A DNA stretch of 64,000 nt from G963663365 sp963663365 (GTDB lineage Bacteria > Hinthialibacterota > Hinthialibacteria > Hinthialibacterales > G963663365): contig CAXXIH010000002.1 of NCBI GenBank assembly GCA_963663365.2, positions 186,001-250,000 of the forward strand. The letters are read 5' to 3'. Position numbers and translations under genes: made by a program. Position 1 is the first letter of the stretch. The number at the start of each line of letters is the position of its first letter. This document shows positions 35,601-45,200 of this stretch, piece by piece. The notes under the pieces are model-generated. The model searched no databases. It was not told the DNA's origin and worked only from the letters and a program-made list of their open reading frames with translations.

Positions 35601-36372
35601 TGTTATCTACACCAGGCTCGGTCACTTCTTTTGCGGCCTGAACATCCTGTTGCGGGGCGGCGGCCAGGGCCGATTGAATACGGGCAGGATCAATAGGGTC
35701 TTTTTGACCGTAAATTTCGATCTCATCAATCCGGGCATTTAATCCGGTACGTTTATCGATGGAAACGCGCAACCAACGCGCCTGAACCGGAGAGAACATA
35801 AATTCACGGCGGGCATGCACCGGGGGACCATCTTCTTGGCGATACAGAAGTTTCCAATTATCCGAACCGGTATCCGGTTTATATTCGGTTGCGGCCCAGA
35901 TCGAAAAGATTTCGGGAGCACGATCAACAAAGCGATAGGTCGAATCGCTTCCAAAGGCCGTCTTGTAGATCCAGTAGGTATCGCCAAGATCGATTTCCGC
36001 CCACGACGGATCACCATCACTGGCCCAGCTGTGATCGTTTCCGGCTATGCCATCATTCAGAAATTCAGTTTGCCAATGCGGCAGCGTGGCCTTGCCATAA
36101 ACCGATGACGATGAAGCTTTGGCATCGGGATTTAGAGCCAAGTTGACAAAGCCGAGGTCATCGTTTTCGGCAACACAAATATCTCCGGCGATGGCAACAC
36201 CAATTAAGCAGCCATCCGCGCCCACTTTGGGGAGCTGAGGAGGATTAGGAATCGGAGGCGCGGCAGTCACAGATAAAGAAATTCCGATTAATAGACAGAA
36301 ATACACAGGAGTCTGTAAAGTGGAAATCACTACAGAACGTGCCGCTAGAGCATTGCGCAAGCTCATCATCAT
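32602..36372 (-). CDS. Hydrazine-synthase-alpha-like dihaem protein 1 with F5/8C and CBM9-like domains
   Basis: A 1,256-residue secreted protein. The signal peptide (TPVYFCLLIGISLSVTAAPP) is followed by a discoidin/F5-8C-like domain (about 77-223, ending DEIEIYGQKD) and a CBM9-like domain (about 312-490, with DGQLDDACW). The HzsA-like core from about 620 has propeller blades (MNADGTGLQQVTDG, ILWTRWEYIDKG, IHPDGTHPELVYGN), GLVPVEEDGSAHF, then CIGCHEHRY (1092-1100) and CAGCH (1142-1146). Both CxxCH motifs should bind c-type haem. Tyr1100, four residues after the first haem His, is unique among the four paralogues here. GGGGGA precedes three adjacent ATGs (36372, 36369, 36366), so the exact start is open. 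It is divergent from the other cluster genes. Confidence 0.87.
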   Translation of the reverse strand: MMMSLRNALAARSVVISTLQTPVYFCLLIGISLSVTAAPPIPNPPQLPKVGADGCLIGVAIAGDICVAENDDLGFVNLALNPDAKASSSSVYGKATLPHWQTEFLNDGIAGNDHSWASDGDPSWAEIDLGDTYWIYKTAFGSDSTYRFVDRAPEIFSIWAATEYKPDTGSDNWKLLYRQEDGPPVHARREFMFSPVQARWLRVSIDKRTGLNARIDEIEIYGQKDPIDPARIQSALAAAPQQDVQAAKEVTEPGVDNTPGEIEQTQQYAILGEEHAWLKTYGRADLAGYLVPYNGRVQEYPRHVGDDSVPLPPLTSDPVLDGQLDDACWLSASKGVARVADPYYFYQTPLVENQVIAGYRDESLYLAVKTNRLLGGHIAVVSSGDWQGCGVISFAENGLTFNTYEDNGDLKQSMPIQGAFNRDLTCIEIALPLSLFPDCRNTGLRIGTGMGGRHTPNSGRPVNFHFASFSVAQQGECTNGIFTLRVAVPESAQSTAIKICQPSGDNEFTLKPGKSRNLTVPATENDIGPQADITIQENGGRTYSLHLFRYDPLQRTLQLAREMAERLAKKGLDVSQELASLKTFQDQHHTFVAGADVGCAQERDLLFKAHQLKRGLFFRDPDLALLQDILFIKRNAFQPSHIYTDYTDAPFRPGGAVCVLNIPKDNGCFEPEQAKITELFDAKDGIARNPVTDYERKKIYFGYRPSEDGYYHIMSMNADGTGLQQVTDGPFHDFYPCCLGDGSLAFISTRCTSRVFCFRGGSSVLFKMSPDGNDMQPLSLASLSEWAPAVMKDGRILWTRWEYIDKGADFTQTLWSIHPDGTHPELVYGNTIVQPNGYANGREVPGTNEISCTLVSHFGDLNGPIALLDLDKGRFNPNAISSLTPEVPWPGMWPREECFRDPIPLSRDHFLCAHAPRERFGLYIVDRFGNRELVYIDPAICSMYPTFFRPMDAPPVLRDYIDEKKEMGRFMVADVYAGVEHEIERGTVKYLRVVEEVRHPVDMLPSGEFRKDYAEFLNWYASPVDLVNGPFGWPAYVAKASLGLVPVEEDGSAHFSAPAGKTLYFQLLDSDFNELQRMRSMIQLQPGETRSCIGCHEHRYLAPPQQRPTALESDPKPLITASWEGKPLFFEEVVQPVLDAKCAGCHNAQHQLDFTGTQDEFGIPNSYHTLINKGLVHFVDCGWNSGSCEKLEPLTFGSVRSHLWEVLGRGHHDVTLTEDEMRRIKTWTDMNCPLWGDYLDRTMRVSANRKIGIKEP

Positions 36373-36648
36373 ATTTTCCCCCATCGCTGAAAATGCCACG
36401 ATTGCACCCATTCTACCCACCTGGGCAAGAAAGAAAAGCGGGTGTTTTCCTAAAAATCGCCCAAAGACCAAATGGCTAAAAGGGCGCATGCAACGCCGCC
36501 GATTTCAAGGGGATTTCCAATTTCACGTGCTATACAAATGCGGGTGTATTCCCTAGTATATAGGCCAAGTTGGGGACATATGAATGCCGTCTGTTTTTTA
36601 AAAGACATTCGCGGCACATTGTTCCAATTTATGAAATGGAAGGTTCCG
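36373..36648. promoter_or_regulatory. Divergent promoter region of the hydrazine-synthase-like cluster
   Basis: 276 bp between the starts of paralogue 1 (minus) and paralogue 2 (plus). Long overlapping open frames run through it on both strands, but each gene's Shine-Dalgarno and signal peptide place the real starts at its borders. No -35/-10 or -24/-12 pair was convincing. It is the only candidate control region for the five-gene plus-strand unit. Confidence 0.45.
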
Positions 36649-39090
36649 ATGGGGGTGTTCGATCGAGTTAGTCAAACGGTCCGCCCGGTGTGGTGGATTC
36701 TTGTTTTTTCAGCGGGAATTTTGTTAACAACAATTCCGGCATCGGCGCAGGGAATTAACGCGATACCGTATACTCCGGATCGAAAGCAAGAATGGGAACG
36801 GCAATTTGCTGAGCTGCAAAAGAATTTGCAGGACCGGGATGTATTGCAGGCAATTCTCCCGCAAACGTTTCATCCGGCCAGTTCAATTGCGGACACAGAC
36901 CGTGACCCGGCTGACACTGTCTTACGCCGCACGCGGGCGCTGTTCGAGGACATCTCCCAGATGACAAACAGCGCGGAGATTGACGAATTTGAAAAACGGC
37001 TTGAGGAATTAGAAACGGCTTGTCTTCAAATTCCTGTTTCTGACCACAACAAACGTTTTGATCTTTATTTGGAGGCATGCGGTCTGAGGCGCGATGTCGC
37101 TTTTAGCAATCCCCTTTTGAATTTCGATGAGCTCTTGTTTATCAAACGCGATAGGGCCGGGTATGAGCATATGTGCGACCAGTTTTACGGATTTAACGCA
37201 CAACCCGGCGGGGGGATTTTTATACTCAAACAACCATTCGATAAAAATCCTCAAATCGTCAATCTGTTGGAGAACAGCACTGTCGAAAGCGGACGTTTGG
37301 CAGGCAAACAATTGACCGGCGGTTCATTTCTATCGCCGGAACTGACTTTTGACGCGAAAAAACTGCTTTTTGCCTATACGGAACTTGATCCCGCAAGCGA
37401 ACCTTGGTCGGAGGGCAAAAGTTTTCATCTGTTCCAAGTTACTATGGACGGTACGGGATTGGTTCAACTGACGGACGGTACTTGGAACGATTTCGATCCC
37501 TGCCAGATGCCGAACGGACGGATCGCTTTTATTTCGGAACGCCGTGGCGGCTATTTGCGTTGCGGTGCACGTCCCTGCCCCACCTATACGCTGCACAGCA
37601 TGAATCCGGACGGAAGCGACATTGTTACATTGAGTTATCACGAAACCCACGAATGGCATCCGAGTGTTAATCATGACGGGATGCTGGTTTATACACGGTG
37701 GGATTACGTAGACAGAGATACAAATGTAGCCCACCATCCTTGGGTAACGACTCCCGACGGGAGAGATGCACGAGCAATCCACGGCAACTATCCCGACAAG
37801 CGTCAGGCCCGCCCCTGGATGGAGATGGATATCCGGGCCATTCCGAATTCACATCAATACGTGGCAACAGCGGCTTCTCACCACGGGCAGGCATACGGTT
37901 CACTAGTCATTTTCGATCCATCTTCCGATGACGATGGGGCCATGTCCCCCATCAAAAGGCTAACACCGGAAGTCGGATTCCCCGAAGCGGAGAAACATCG
38001 AGGGAAAAACCGGGAATGTGAATTGTATGCTACGCCCTGGCCGCTTTCCGAGAAGTATCATCTCTGTGTTTATGAAAGCGGGAATGCGAATTACGGCATT
38101 TATCTTCTCGATGCTTTCGGAAATCGTGAATTGATCTACCGCGATCCGGAGATTGCATGCCTTAGTCCAATTCCTTTGCAGGCGAGACCTATGCCGCCGG
38201 TGTTGCCCCAACACTCGGCTATCGGTCTACCACCGGGAATGAGTGCTCCTCAGAAAACGAAGCAGTCGACGATTGCTTTGCAAAGTGTTTATGACACACG
38301 GATTCCATTCCCTCAGGGAACGGAAATTAAAGCGTTACGGATCATCCAGGTTCTGCCGAAGACGACGCCAAGCAACAATATTCCGCGAATCGGTGTTGCC
38401 GAGCAAACAAATGCTCGTGCGGTTTTGGGCACGGTTCCGGTTGAGGCGGATGGGAGCGCCTATTTTGAGGCTCCCGCACAGACTCCATTTTATTTCCAGG
38501 CATTGGATGAACGCGGATTGGCGGTCCAATCGATGCGCAGCCTCACCTACCTGCAACCCGGCGAACAGTTGGTATGCCAAGGCTGCCATGAGCCAAGAAA
38601 ACGAAGTCCGAATCCACAACAGACCGTGGCTCTGGCATTTCAACGGCCGGCTTCGATCATTACCGAAGATGTTGATGGCTCCAACCCCTTTAACTATCCG
38701 CGTCTGGTGCAGCCTGTTCTCGACAAGCATTGTGTGAATTGCCACACCAAGAACGCACCCAAGGCACCGGATTTGAGTGGAGGTGGTGAAGGCTGGTCAC
38801 CGTCTTACCGGAGTTTGGCCGAGCATTACGGTTTTTATTTCAATGTCTTTAACGGCTCGTTTAACGATCCCGCGCCGATGGGCGGCTCGCGAACGCTCCC
38901 TGGGCAATTTGGGGCCATCGCCTCGCCTCTGTTTAAAATGTTGGAAAAAGGGCATAAAGGCATTGTACTTCCGGAAGATGATTTTCACCGGCTGACGTTA
39001 TGGCTGGATTGCAATTCGGATTTCTACGGTTCTTATGAGAATATAGAAGCGCAGAGCCGGGGGGAGATTGTTTTGCCGACGCTGGAATGA
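36649..39090 (+). CDS. Hydrazine-synthase-alpha-like dihaem protein 2
   Basis: An 813-residue secreted protein. The signal peptide (PVWWILVFSAGILLTTIPASAQ) is followed by a helical N-terminal region (about 45-155) and, from about residue 160, the HzsA-like propeller. Recognised blades are GYEHMCDQFYGFNAQPGGGIF, MDGTGLVQLTDGTWNDFDPC, MLVYTRWDYVDRD and IYLLDAFGNRELIYRDP. The haem-binding part has VPVEADGSAYFEAPA, CQGCHEPRK (643-647) and CVNCH (695-699). It has no discoidin domain and is the shortest of the four. The start at 36649 follows GGAAGG; an earlier ATG at 36631 is in frame but less well placed. It is the first gene of a five-gene unit with short gaps (67, 42, 19 and 30 bp). Confidence 0.9.
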   Translation: MGVFDRVSQTVRPVWWILVFSAGILLTTIPASAQGINAIPYTPDRKQEWERQFAELQKNLQDRDVLQAILPQTFHPASSIADTDRDPADTVLRRTRALFEDISQMTNSAEIDEFEKRLEELETACLQIPVSDHNKRFDLYLEACGLRRDVAFSNPLLNFDELLFIKRDRAGYEHMCDQFYGFNAQPGGGIFILKQPFDKNPQIVNLLENSTVESGRLAGKQLTGGSFLSPELTFDAKKLLFAYTELDPASEPWSEGKSFHLFQVTMDGTGLVQLTDGTWNDFDPCQMPNGRIAFISERRGGYLRCGARPCPTYTLHSMNPDGSDIVTLSYHETHEWHPSVNHDGMLVYTRWDYVDRDTNVAHHPWVTTPDGRDARAIHGNYPDKRQARPWMEMDIRAIPNSHQYVATAASHHGQAYGSLVIFDPSSDDDGAMSPIKRLTPEVGFPEAEKHRGKNRECELYATPWPLSEKYHLCVYESGNANYGIYLLDAFGNRELIYRDPEIACLSPIPLQARPMPPVLPQHSAIGLPPGMSAPQKTKQSTIALQSVYDTRIPFPQGTEIKALRIIQVLPKTTPSNNIPRIGVAEQTNARAVLGTVPVEADGSAYFEAPAQTPFYFQALDERGLAVQSMRSLTYLQPGEQLVCQGCHEPRKRSPNPQQTVALAFQRPASIITEDVDGSNPFNYPRLVQPVLDKHCVNCHTKNAPKAPDLSGGGEGWSPSYRSLAEHYGFYFNVFNGSFNDPAPMGGSRTLPGQFGAIASPLFKMLEKGHKGIVLPEDDFHRLTLWLDCNSDFYGSYENIEAQSRGEIVLPTLE

Positions 39091-39157
39091 GTTTCAGAAT
39101 TCAGTTGCAGTATTTTAAATTTAAGAATCAAGTAATCGTTCAGGAGCGTATTGAAGG

Positions 39158-41047
39158 ATGACTTTTCCACCCTCAAGAACAATTCACTTTTTGTGTGCTT
39201 ACTTTGTATTTACATGCATATTTGGTCAGGAGGCGGTATCCAGCGTTTCGGCAAGTCCTCCGTCATCTCCATGTGCGCTGGTTGCAGCCAATAACGGCAG
39301 CTTATTGTATGTCGCCGAACAGGCTGCAAAGCGAATCTCTGTTTTATCGATACCTGAGCGCAAGGTTATCCAACAAATCGAAATGCCCGCCCCACCGACA
39401 GGTTTGGCATTTTCCCCCAATGAAAGCACGCTTTATGTAACTTGCGCTGCCCCAGAAGGGACGCTTGTGTTGGTTTCAACAGAGACATGCAAAATCATCA
39501 AAGAGGTAAAAGCCGGTTTTGGAGCATGCAGCCCGGTAGTCCGCAGTGATGGAAGCCGTATTTATATCTGCAATCAATACGAGAACAGCATTTCCGTAAT
39601 CGATGCCACTCGCAATAAGGAGATCGCCTGTGTGCCGGTGGGCCGCGAGCCGATTTCGGCGGTGTTGAGTCTTAACGATGCGTTTCTTTTTATCGCCAAT
39701 CAGCTGCCTATGGGCCCATCCGACCGGGATGTTGTGGCAACGACGATCCAAGTGCTCAGCACGGGCGGGCTGCAAATTGTTGACGAGATTGAATTGCCGA
39801 ACGGGAGTATGGCGTTAAAAGATTTGAGCATTTCACCCGACGGGAAATATATTTTTGCGACACACATTTTGGCGCGGTTTCATATGCCGACAACGCAGTT
39901 GGAACGGGGGTGGATGAATACAAATGCGTTGTCGATCCTCGACGCATCGGAACGCAAACTGATCAATACGGTTTTGCTTGACAATGTGGACCGGGGCGCG
40001 GCCAATCCATGGGGTGTGACCTGTACAAGCGATGGGAAGTTCGCTTGTGTAACACACGCGGGCACGCATGAATTGAGTTTGATCAACATACCGGGTCTAC
40101 TTGAAAAACTTGAAGCGGTTCCCCGTTACCGGGCAGCTTCATCGGGCAACACGTATACCTATTCCAGCCCTACCACCAGTATCGAGGATGTTCCGAACGA
40201 CTTGACTTTCCTGGTCGATCTTCGCCGCCGTATTCAGTTACCCGGCAACGGCCCGAGGGCCGTGGTAGTAATTGGTAATGCGGCCTATGTGGCGAATTAT
40301 TTCTCCAGTGATATCAACGTTGTTCCGCTTTCGATGGACAGCCGAGTGCAAGTGGAAACGATTCAACTTCAGGAAGAAACAGAGTGCAATCGAATCCAGG
40401 AAGGCGAAAAATTGTTTCACGATGCAACGCTTTGTTTTCAGGGCTGGCAAAGTTGCTCATCCTGCCACCCCAATGCACGCGCGGATGCTTTGAATTGGGA
40501 TCTTCTGAACGATGGGATGGGAAATCCCAAAAACACCAAAAGCCTGCTTTTATCACATCAGACGCCACCGGCGATGAGTTTGGGTGTACGCGCGGATGCG
40601 GAGACGGCGGTGCGGGCCGGCATAAAGCACATTCTCTTCACGGTACGTCCGGAAGAAGACGCCATTGCGATGGACGAATATCTCAAATCCCTCAAGCCGG
40701 CGCCTAGTCCTTACCTCAAAAAAGGGAAACTTCAATCAAGCGCCAAGCGTGGCCGGAAGATTTTCTTTTCAGAAGAGGCCGGTTGCGCATCATGTCACAG
40801 TGGACCGTACTACACCAATCTTCAAACCTACGATGTGGGAACCAAAGGACATCTGGATCGAAAAGAGATTTTCGACACGCCGATGCTGATTGAACTGTGG
40901 CGCAGCGGTCCCTATCTGCATGACGGTAGAGCCAAAACTTTGCGCGATGTGCTGACTACCTGCAATACCGATGACAAGCATGGGAAAACTTCGCATTTGA
41001 CGGAATCAGAAATTGCCGAGTTGGAAGATTTTCTACTTTCGTTGTAA
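39158..41047 (+). CDS. Beta-propeller / dihaem cytochrome c (MauG-like) fusion
   Basis: A 629-residue exported protein. After the signal peptide (about 1-32), residues 40-395 form a YVTN/YncE-type beta-propeller (repeats such as GLAFSPNESTLYVTC, ISVIDATRNKEI, LSISPDGKYIFATH). The C-terminal about 220 residues are a dihaem cytochrome c module of the cytochrome-c-peroxidase/MauG kind, with CSSCH (433-437) and CASCH (543-547). Typical segments are KNTKSLLLSHQTPPAMSLG and RSGPYLHDGRAKTL. It is a plausible electron partner for the hydrazine-synthase-like proteins with which it is co-transcribed. Whether it is a peroxidase, an oxidase or just an electron carrier cannot be told. Confidence 0.92.
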   Translation: MTFPPSRTIHFLCAYFVFTCIFGQEAVSSVSASPPSSPCALVAANNGSLLYVAEQAAKRISVLSIPERKVIQQIEMPAPPTGLAFSPNESTLYVTCAAPEGTLVLVSTETCKIIKEVKAGFGACSPVVRSDGSRIYICNQYENSISVIDATRNKEIACVPVGREPISAVLSLNDAFLFIANQLPMGPSDRDVVATTIQVLSTGGLQIVDEIELPNGSMALKDLSISPDGKYIFATHILARFHMPTTQLERGWMNTNALSILDASERKLINTVLLDNVDRGAANPWGVTCTSDGKFACVTHAGTHELSLINIPGLLEKLEAVPRYRAASSGNTYTYSSPTTSIEDVPNDLTFLVDLRRRIQLPGNGPRAVVVIGNAAYVANYFSSDINVVPLSMDSRVQVETIQLQEETECNRIQEGEKLFHDATLCFQGWQSCSSCHPNARADALNWDLLNDGMGNPKNTKSLLLSHQTPPAMSLGVRADAETAVRAGIKHILFTVRPEEDAIAMDEYLKSLKPAPSPYLKKGKLQSSAKRGRKIFFSEEAGCASCHSGPYYTNLQTYDVGTKGHLDRKEIFDTPMLIELWRSGPYLHDGRAKTLRDVLTTCNTDDKHGKTSHLTESEIAELEDFLLSL

Positions 41048-41089
41048 CAAACCGATTGCAAGAAATAGGCGATGACACAATAGGATGCT

Positions 41090-42217
41090 ATGACGATACC
41101 ATTAGAGATTACCCGCAAAAACACTGACGGCTGCAAAGATATCCTGGTACAAGAAAGTGACCGCCAGGAACACCACATTACATTCGCACCGCTAAAAGGA
41201 GAAAACGCACAAACCTTTTTGGAGCGTTGCGGAAACAGCATTAAACAGCTCGGCTCATATCCTATACGGATCATGGTGTTGGGACCGGTGGCATACGCTT
41301 CTCAATGCGTGGACGCTCTCAACCGGTTAACCACAGAACACAATTGCCCTATAACCTGGATCGAGGGAGGAACCTGCGGGAAAGAGCCCTTATGCGGTGT
41401 CTACGCGCAGACAATCAGCGGTATAGCATTGAAGCCGGTTGCACCTAACGGACATCCACACGGTTTCTATTTTGATGACGGCGACAGTGAAAACTTATTC
41501 TTGGGGAATCTGCACGCATCCAATCTTTCCACAAAACCGGAAGCGCAAACGGAAGATACAATTCAACTGGTTCAAAAAATCCTAGCCGAACATAATTTCC
41601 AGTTTACGGATGTGGCCCGCACCTGGCTTTTTATCGATAATATTTTGGATTGGTACGATGGATTCAACGCGGTCCGTAACCGGCTCTATCAGGATTACGG
41701 GCTATTCGATACACGGCTCCCGGCCAGTACCGGTATTGGGGCAGCATCGCACACCGGCGCGGCTTTAACCGCCGATATTTATGCCATACGCCCCAAGAAC
41801 GATTCGGTCCGCATTCAGACGGTACAGTCTCCTCTGCAAAAACCCGCGCCCAGATACGGGAGCGCGTTTAGCCGGGCCATGGAGATATCGACTCCCAATA
41901 TACGCAGAATTATCGTGTCGGGTACAGCAAGCATCGCCGAAGAGGGCGACAGTATGTACCGCAACGATCCACAGGCGCAGATTCTGCGCACAATGGATGT
42001 GATTGAAGCCATACTCAATTCACGCGGATTGCAGTTGTCCGACACAACAAGGGCGATTGCGTATGTAAAGGATCCACTGACCAAACCATTTTTCGATTCG
42101 TACTGCCAAGAGCGCGGGTTGGATCAGCTTCCATTCATTACAACTTGTTGCGATGTATGCCGCGACGATCTCTTATTCGAAGTTGAGGTCGATGCCATTG
42201 CGCTTCTAAAGAAATAA
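41090..42217 (+). CDS. RidA/chorismatase-like protein with two YjgF-type domains
   Basis: A 375-residue protein without signal peptide, hence cytoplasmic. The N-terminal part (LGPVAYASQCVDALNRL, EGGTCGKEP) and the middle (DVARTWLFIDNILDWYDGFNAVRNRLYQ, PASTGIGAASH) resemble the chorismatase / FkbO-Hyg5 group, which is built of two RidA-like domains. The C-terminal part (IIVSGTASIAEEGDSMY, MDVIEAILNSRGLQLSDTTRAIAYVKD) is a clear RidA-type domain. That group hydrolyses chorismate; other members are imine deaminases. The presence of a cytoplasmic protein in a unit of secreted cytochromes is odd and may point to a cofactor or product-detoxification step (inference). The gap to the next gene is only 19 bp. 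Confidence 0.7.
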   Translation: MTIPLEITRKNTDGCKDILVQESDRQEHHITFAPLKGENAQTFLERCGNSIKQLGSYPIRIMVLGPVAYASQCVDALNRLTTEHNCPITWIEGGTCGKEPLCGVYAQTISGIALKPVAPNGHPHGFYFDDGDSENLFLGNLHASNLSTKPEAQTEDTIQLVQKILAEHNFQFTDVARTWLFIDNILDWYDGFNAVRNRLYQDYGLFDTRLPASTGIGAASHTGAALTADIYAIRPKNDSVRIQTVQSPLQKPAPRYGSAFSRAMEISTPNIRRIIVSGTASIAEEGDSMYRNDPQAQILRTMDVIEAILNSRGLQLSDTTRAIAYVKDPLTKPFFDSYCQERGLDQLPFITTCCDVCRDDLLFEVEVDAIALLKK

Positions 42218-42236
42218 AAGAAAACAGGCAAAGAAA

Positions 42237-45200
42237 ATGAAAAAAATACTCCATTATCTGCCATTGCTTTTCTTTACTCTATTCATCACGACAGTTCCGG
42301 GGGCCGCAGAGAAACAAGTTCGAGGTGATACGGGCGGTCTTGAAATCGTATTCGACTTTGAGAGCGGCGACCTCCAGGGATGGCGGATTGTGGAGGGTCG
42401 ACTTGGGGAGCCGGTCAGTGACCGGAAGTTCTTTTTTAATCGCCCGCAAGATTTGTACAACAAACAGGGGCGCTATTTTCTCACAACACTTATTCGGTCA
42501 GGCGATGATCGAAGCGACAAAATGACGGGCACGCTCGAGTCGCCGGTTTTTGAACTACAAAGCGAACAGATGACATTCTTGATCGGTGGAGGATCTCATC
42601 AAAACCAAACCTACGTTGCACTTTGCACAATCGATGGAACGGAAGTCCTAAAAGCGTACGGCAAGAATGCCGAGGAAATGCGCCGTGTGACTTGGAACAC
42701 CCAGAGTTTGATTAGGGAAAAAGTCTACTTGAAAGTTGTCGACGCACATGACGGCGGGTGGGGACATATAACCTGCGATGATTTTCGTACATTGGGCACA
42801 ATCGATGATGCCGCAACACGTAGGCACCTCGAGCAGCGGGAACAAGCCATCCGGGAAAAGGCGCTGTCGTCCTTTCGAATTGGTTCGGCCAAAGATGTGA
42901 CGAATCTGCGGGCCGCTATCCGGGATTTGTCGGGGACTTTTGAAGATGAGTATCCTAAGGCCGAAGAATTTCTTTCACATCTGGAGCAGATTGAAGGCCG
43001 GATTAAGGTCTGCACTACCGAAGAGATTGAATCATTACAGACGCAATTGGCCGGTCTCAGATACGAAGCATTAAAAGCGAATCCTCTCTTGAACCGGAAT
43101 CCGATTCTTTACGTGGCGCGTAATCAATACCTGCCCGATCACCACAATACAGCGACCTTGTTTCAAAACGGTGAAATCAATACAGGCAGTTTTCGGGGTG
43201 GATCGGCGTTACGAGTAATCGACTATAAAGCCGGGGGTACTGTTACAACACTGCTGGATGTTCCGGAAGGTGTTGTGCGCGATCCCGAAGTTCATTTTGA
43301 CGGAAAGCGGATCGTGGTTTCGATTCGTTGGGAAGCGAGCGACGATACTCATATTTACGAAATCAACCGTGACGGCTCGGGATTGTATCAGCTGACCTTC
43401 GGCAAAGAACTTTCAGATTTCGATCCCATTTATGCGCCTGGGGGAGAGATTGTTTTCGTATCGACACGCGAACCGAAGCTATGCCAATGTAACCGGCATA
43501 TTATGGGCAATCTCTTTGCGATCAATCCGGATGGTTCCAATCTGCATCAACTGGGGCGTAATACACTGTTTGAAGGGCATCCCTCGATGATGCCGGATGG
43601 CAGGATTCTCTATGACCGTTGGGAATATGTGGATAAGCATTTCGGGCCGGCGATGGGGCTCTGGACGGTAAATCCTGACGGCACCAACCACGCGATTTAT
43701 TACGGGAATAATGCCTGGGCTCCGGGAGCGATTCTCGATGCCCGCATCGTGCCCGGGACCGAATGTTTTGTAGCCACATTCGGATCGTGCCACGACCGTC
43801 CCTGGGGCGCGATTGCGGTTGTGGACCGCCGAAAAGGACTCGATGGCATCGAGCCTGTTGTGAAGAGTTGGCCGGAAAATATTGCTCCGTACATAACCAA
43901 TCACCATGATTACGGCAAAGGGATGCAGCGGGGACATCCGGCGGGCGGACAGATCGATAATTTCACACGTCTTCAAGTTAAGTACGAGGACCCTTATCCG
44001 CTCTCTGAAAAATACTTCCTCTGTTCGCGTATGGTCGAAGGCGAACGTATGGGCATCTTTTTGTTGGATGTATTCGGAAACGAAATACTTTTACACGAAG
44101 AAGAAGCGCTGGGCTGCTTCGATCCGATGCCGATTGCATCACGTGCAACTCCACCGCCGATACCGCCACGGATGAATTTCTCATTGGATCATGGCCTGGT
44201 CTATGTGATGGATGTATATCAAGGCGAGGGTATGGAGAATGTTGAGCGCGGAAGTGTTCGTTGGCTGCGGATTGTTGAGGCTCCTCCCAAACTTTACTGG
44301 ACTCAAACCAACTGGAACCTGGATGCCACTCAAGCTCCGGCCATGAATTGGAACTGTACCAACAACAAACGGATTTTGGGTAAGGTTCCAGTTGAACCTG
44401 ATGGTTCCGCCTATTTTAAAATGCCAGCGGACCGTTTTGTATTTTTCCAATTGCTCGATGAAAACGACATGATGGTGCAGTCGATGCGGAGCGGGACGAT
44501 GGTTCAGGCGGGCGAGGTTGCGGGGTGCATCGGCTGCCACGAAAACCGTCTGACGACCGCACCGAACCAGGGTGTCCCCAAGGCAATGCAGAGGCCCGCC
44601 AACGACTTGATTCCATGGTACGGTGAACCACGGGATTTCAACTATCTAACCGAAGTGCAGCCTGTTTTTGACCGGCATTGTGTTCAATGCCACGACTACG
44701 GCAAACCAGCAGGCGAAAAGTTAAACCTTTCCGGCGATCTTGGCTTGGTGTTCAACACATCGTATCAAGAGTTGCGCTCAAAATCCGCTTACCGGTGGTT
44801 TTTAGACTCGGCCAGCGCTCCTAAATTGCTCGTGAAAGCGGTCGATGACGGCCCGGCGGAAATACTTCCGGCTTATGCCTGGGGTTCGCATCGAAGCCGG
44901 TTGGTGGATGTGATCCGAAGCGGGCATAAAGGCACTCAACTCGACAAAGAAAGTATGGACCGGATTATTACCTGGATCGATATGAACGCACCGTACTACG
45001 GTTCCTACGCCAGCGTCTATCCGGACAATGTATTCGGGCGTTCGCCGCTCAACGACGAAGAGTTGAAAAGACTAAGGGAAATCACCGGTGTTGCGGTTGG
45101 AGAAATGGATACCGAGATGCGCGGCTCGCAGGTGAATTTCACACGTCCGGAAATGAGCCCCTGTTTGCAGGAACTTCAAGAGAAGAATGAAACATTATAC

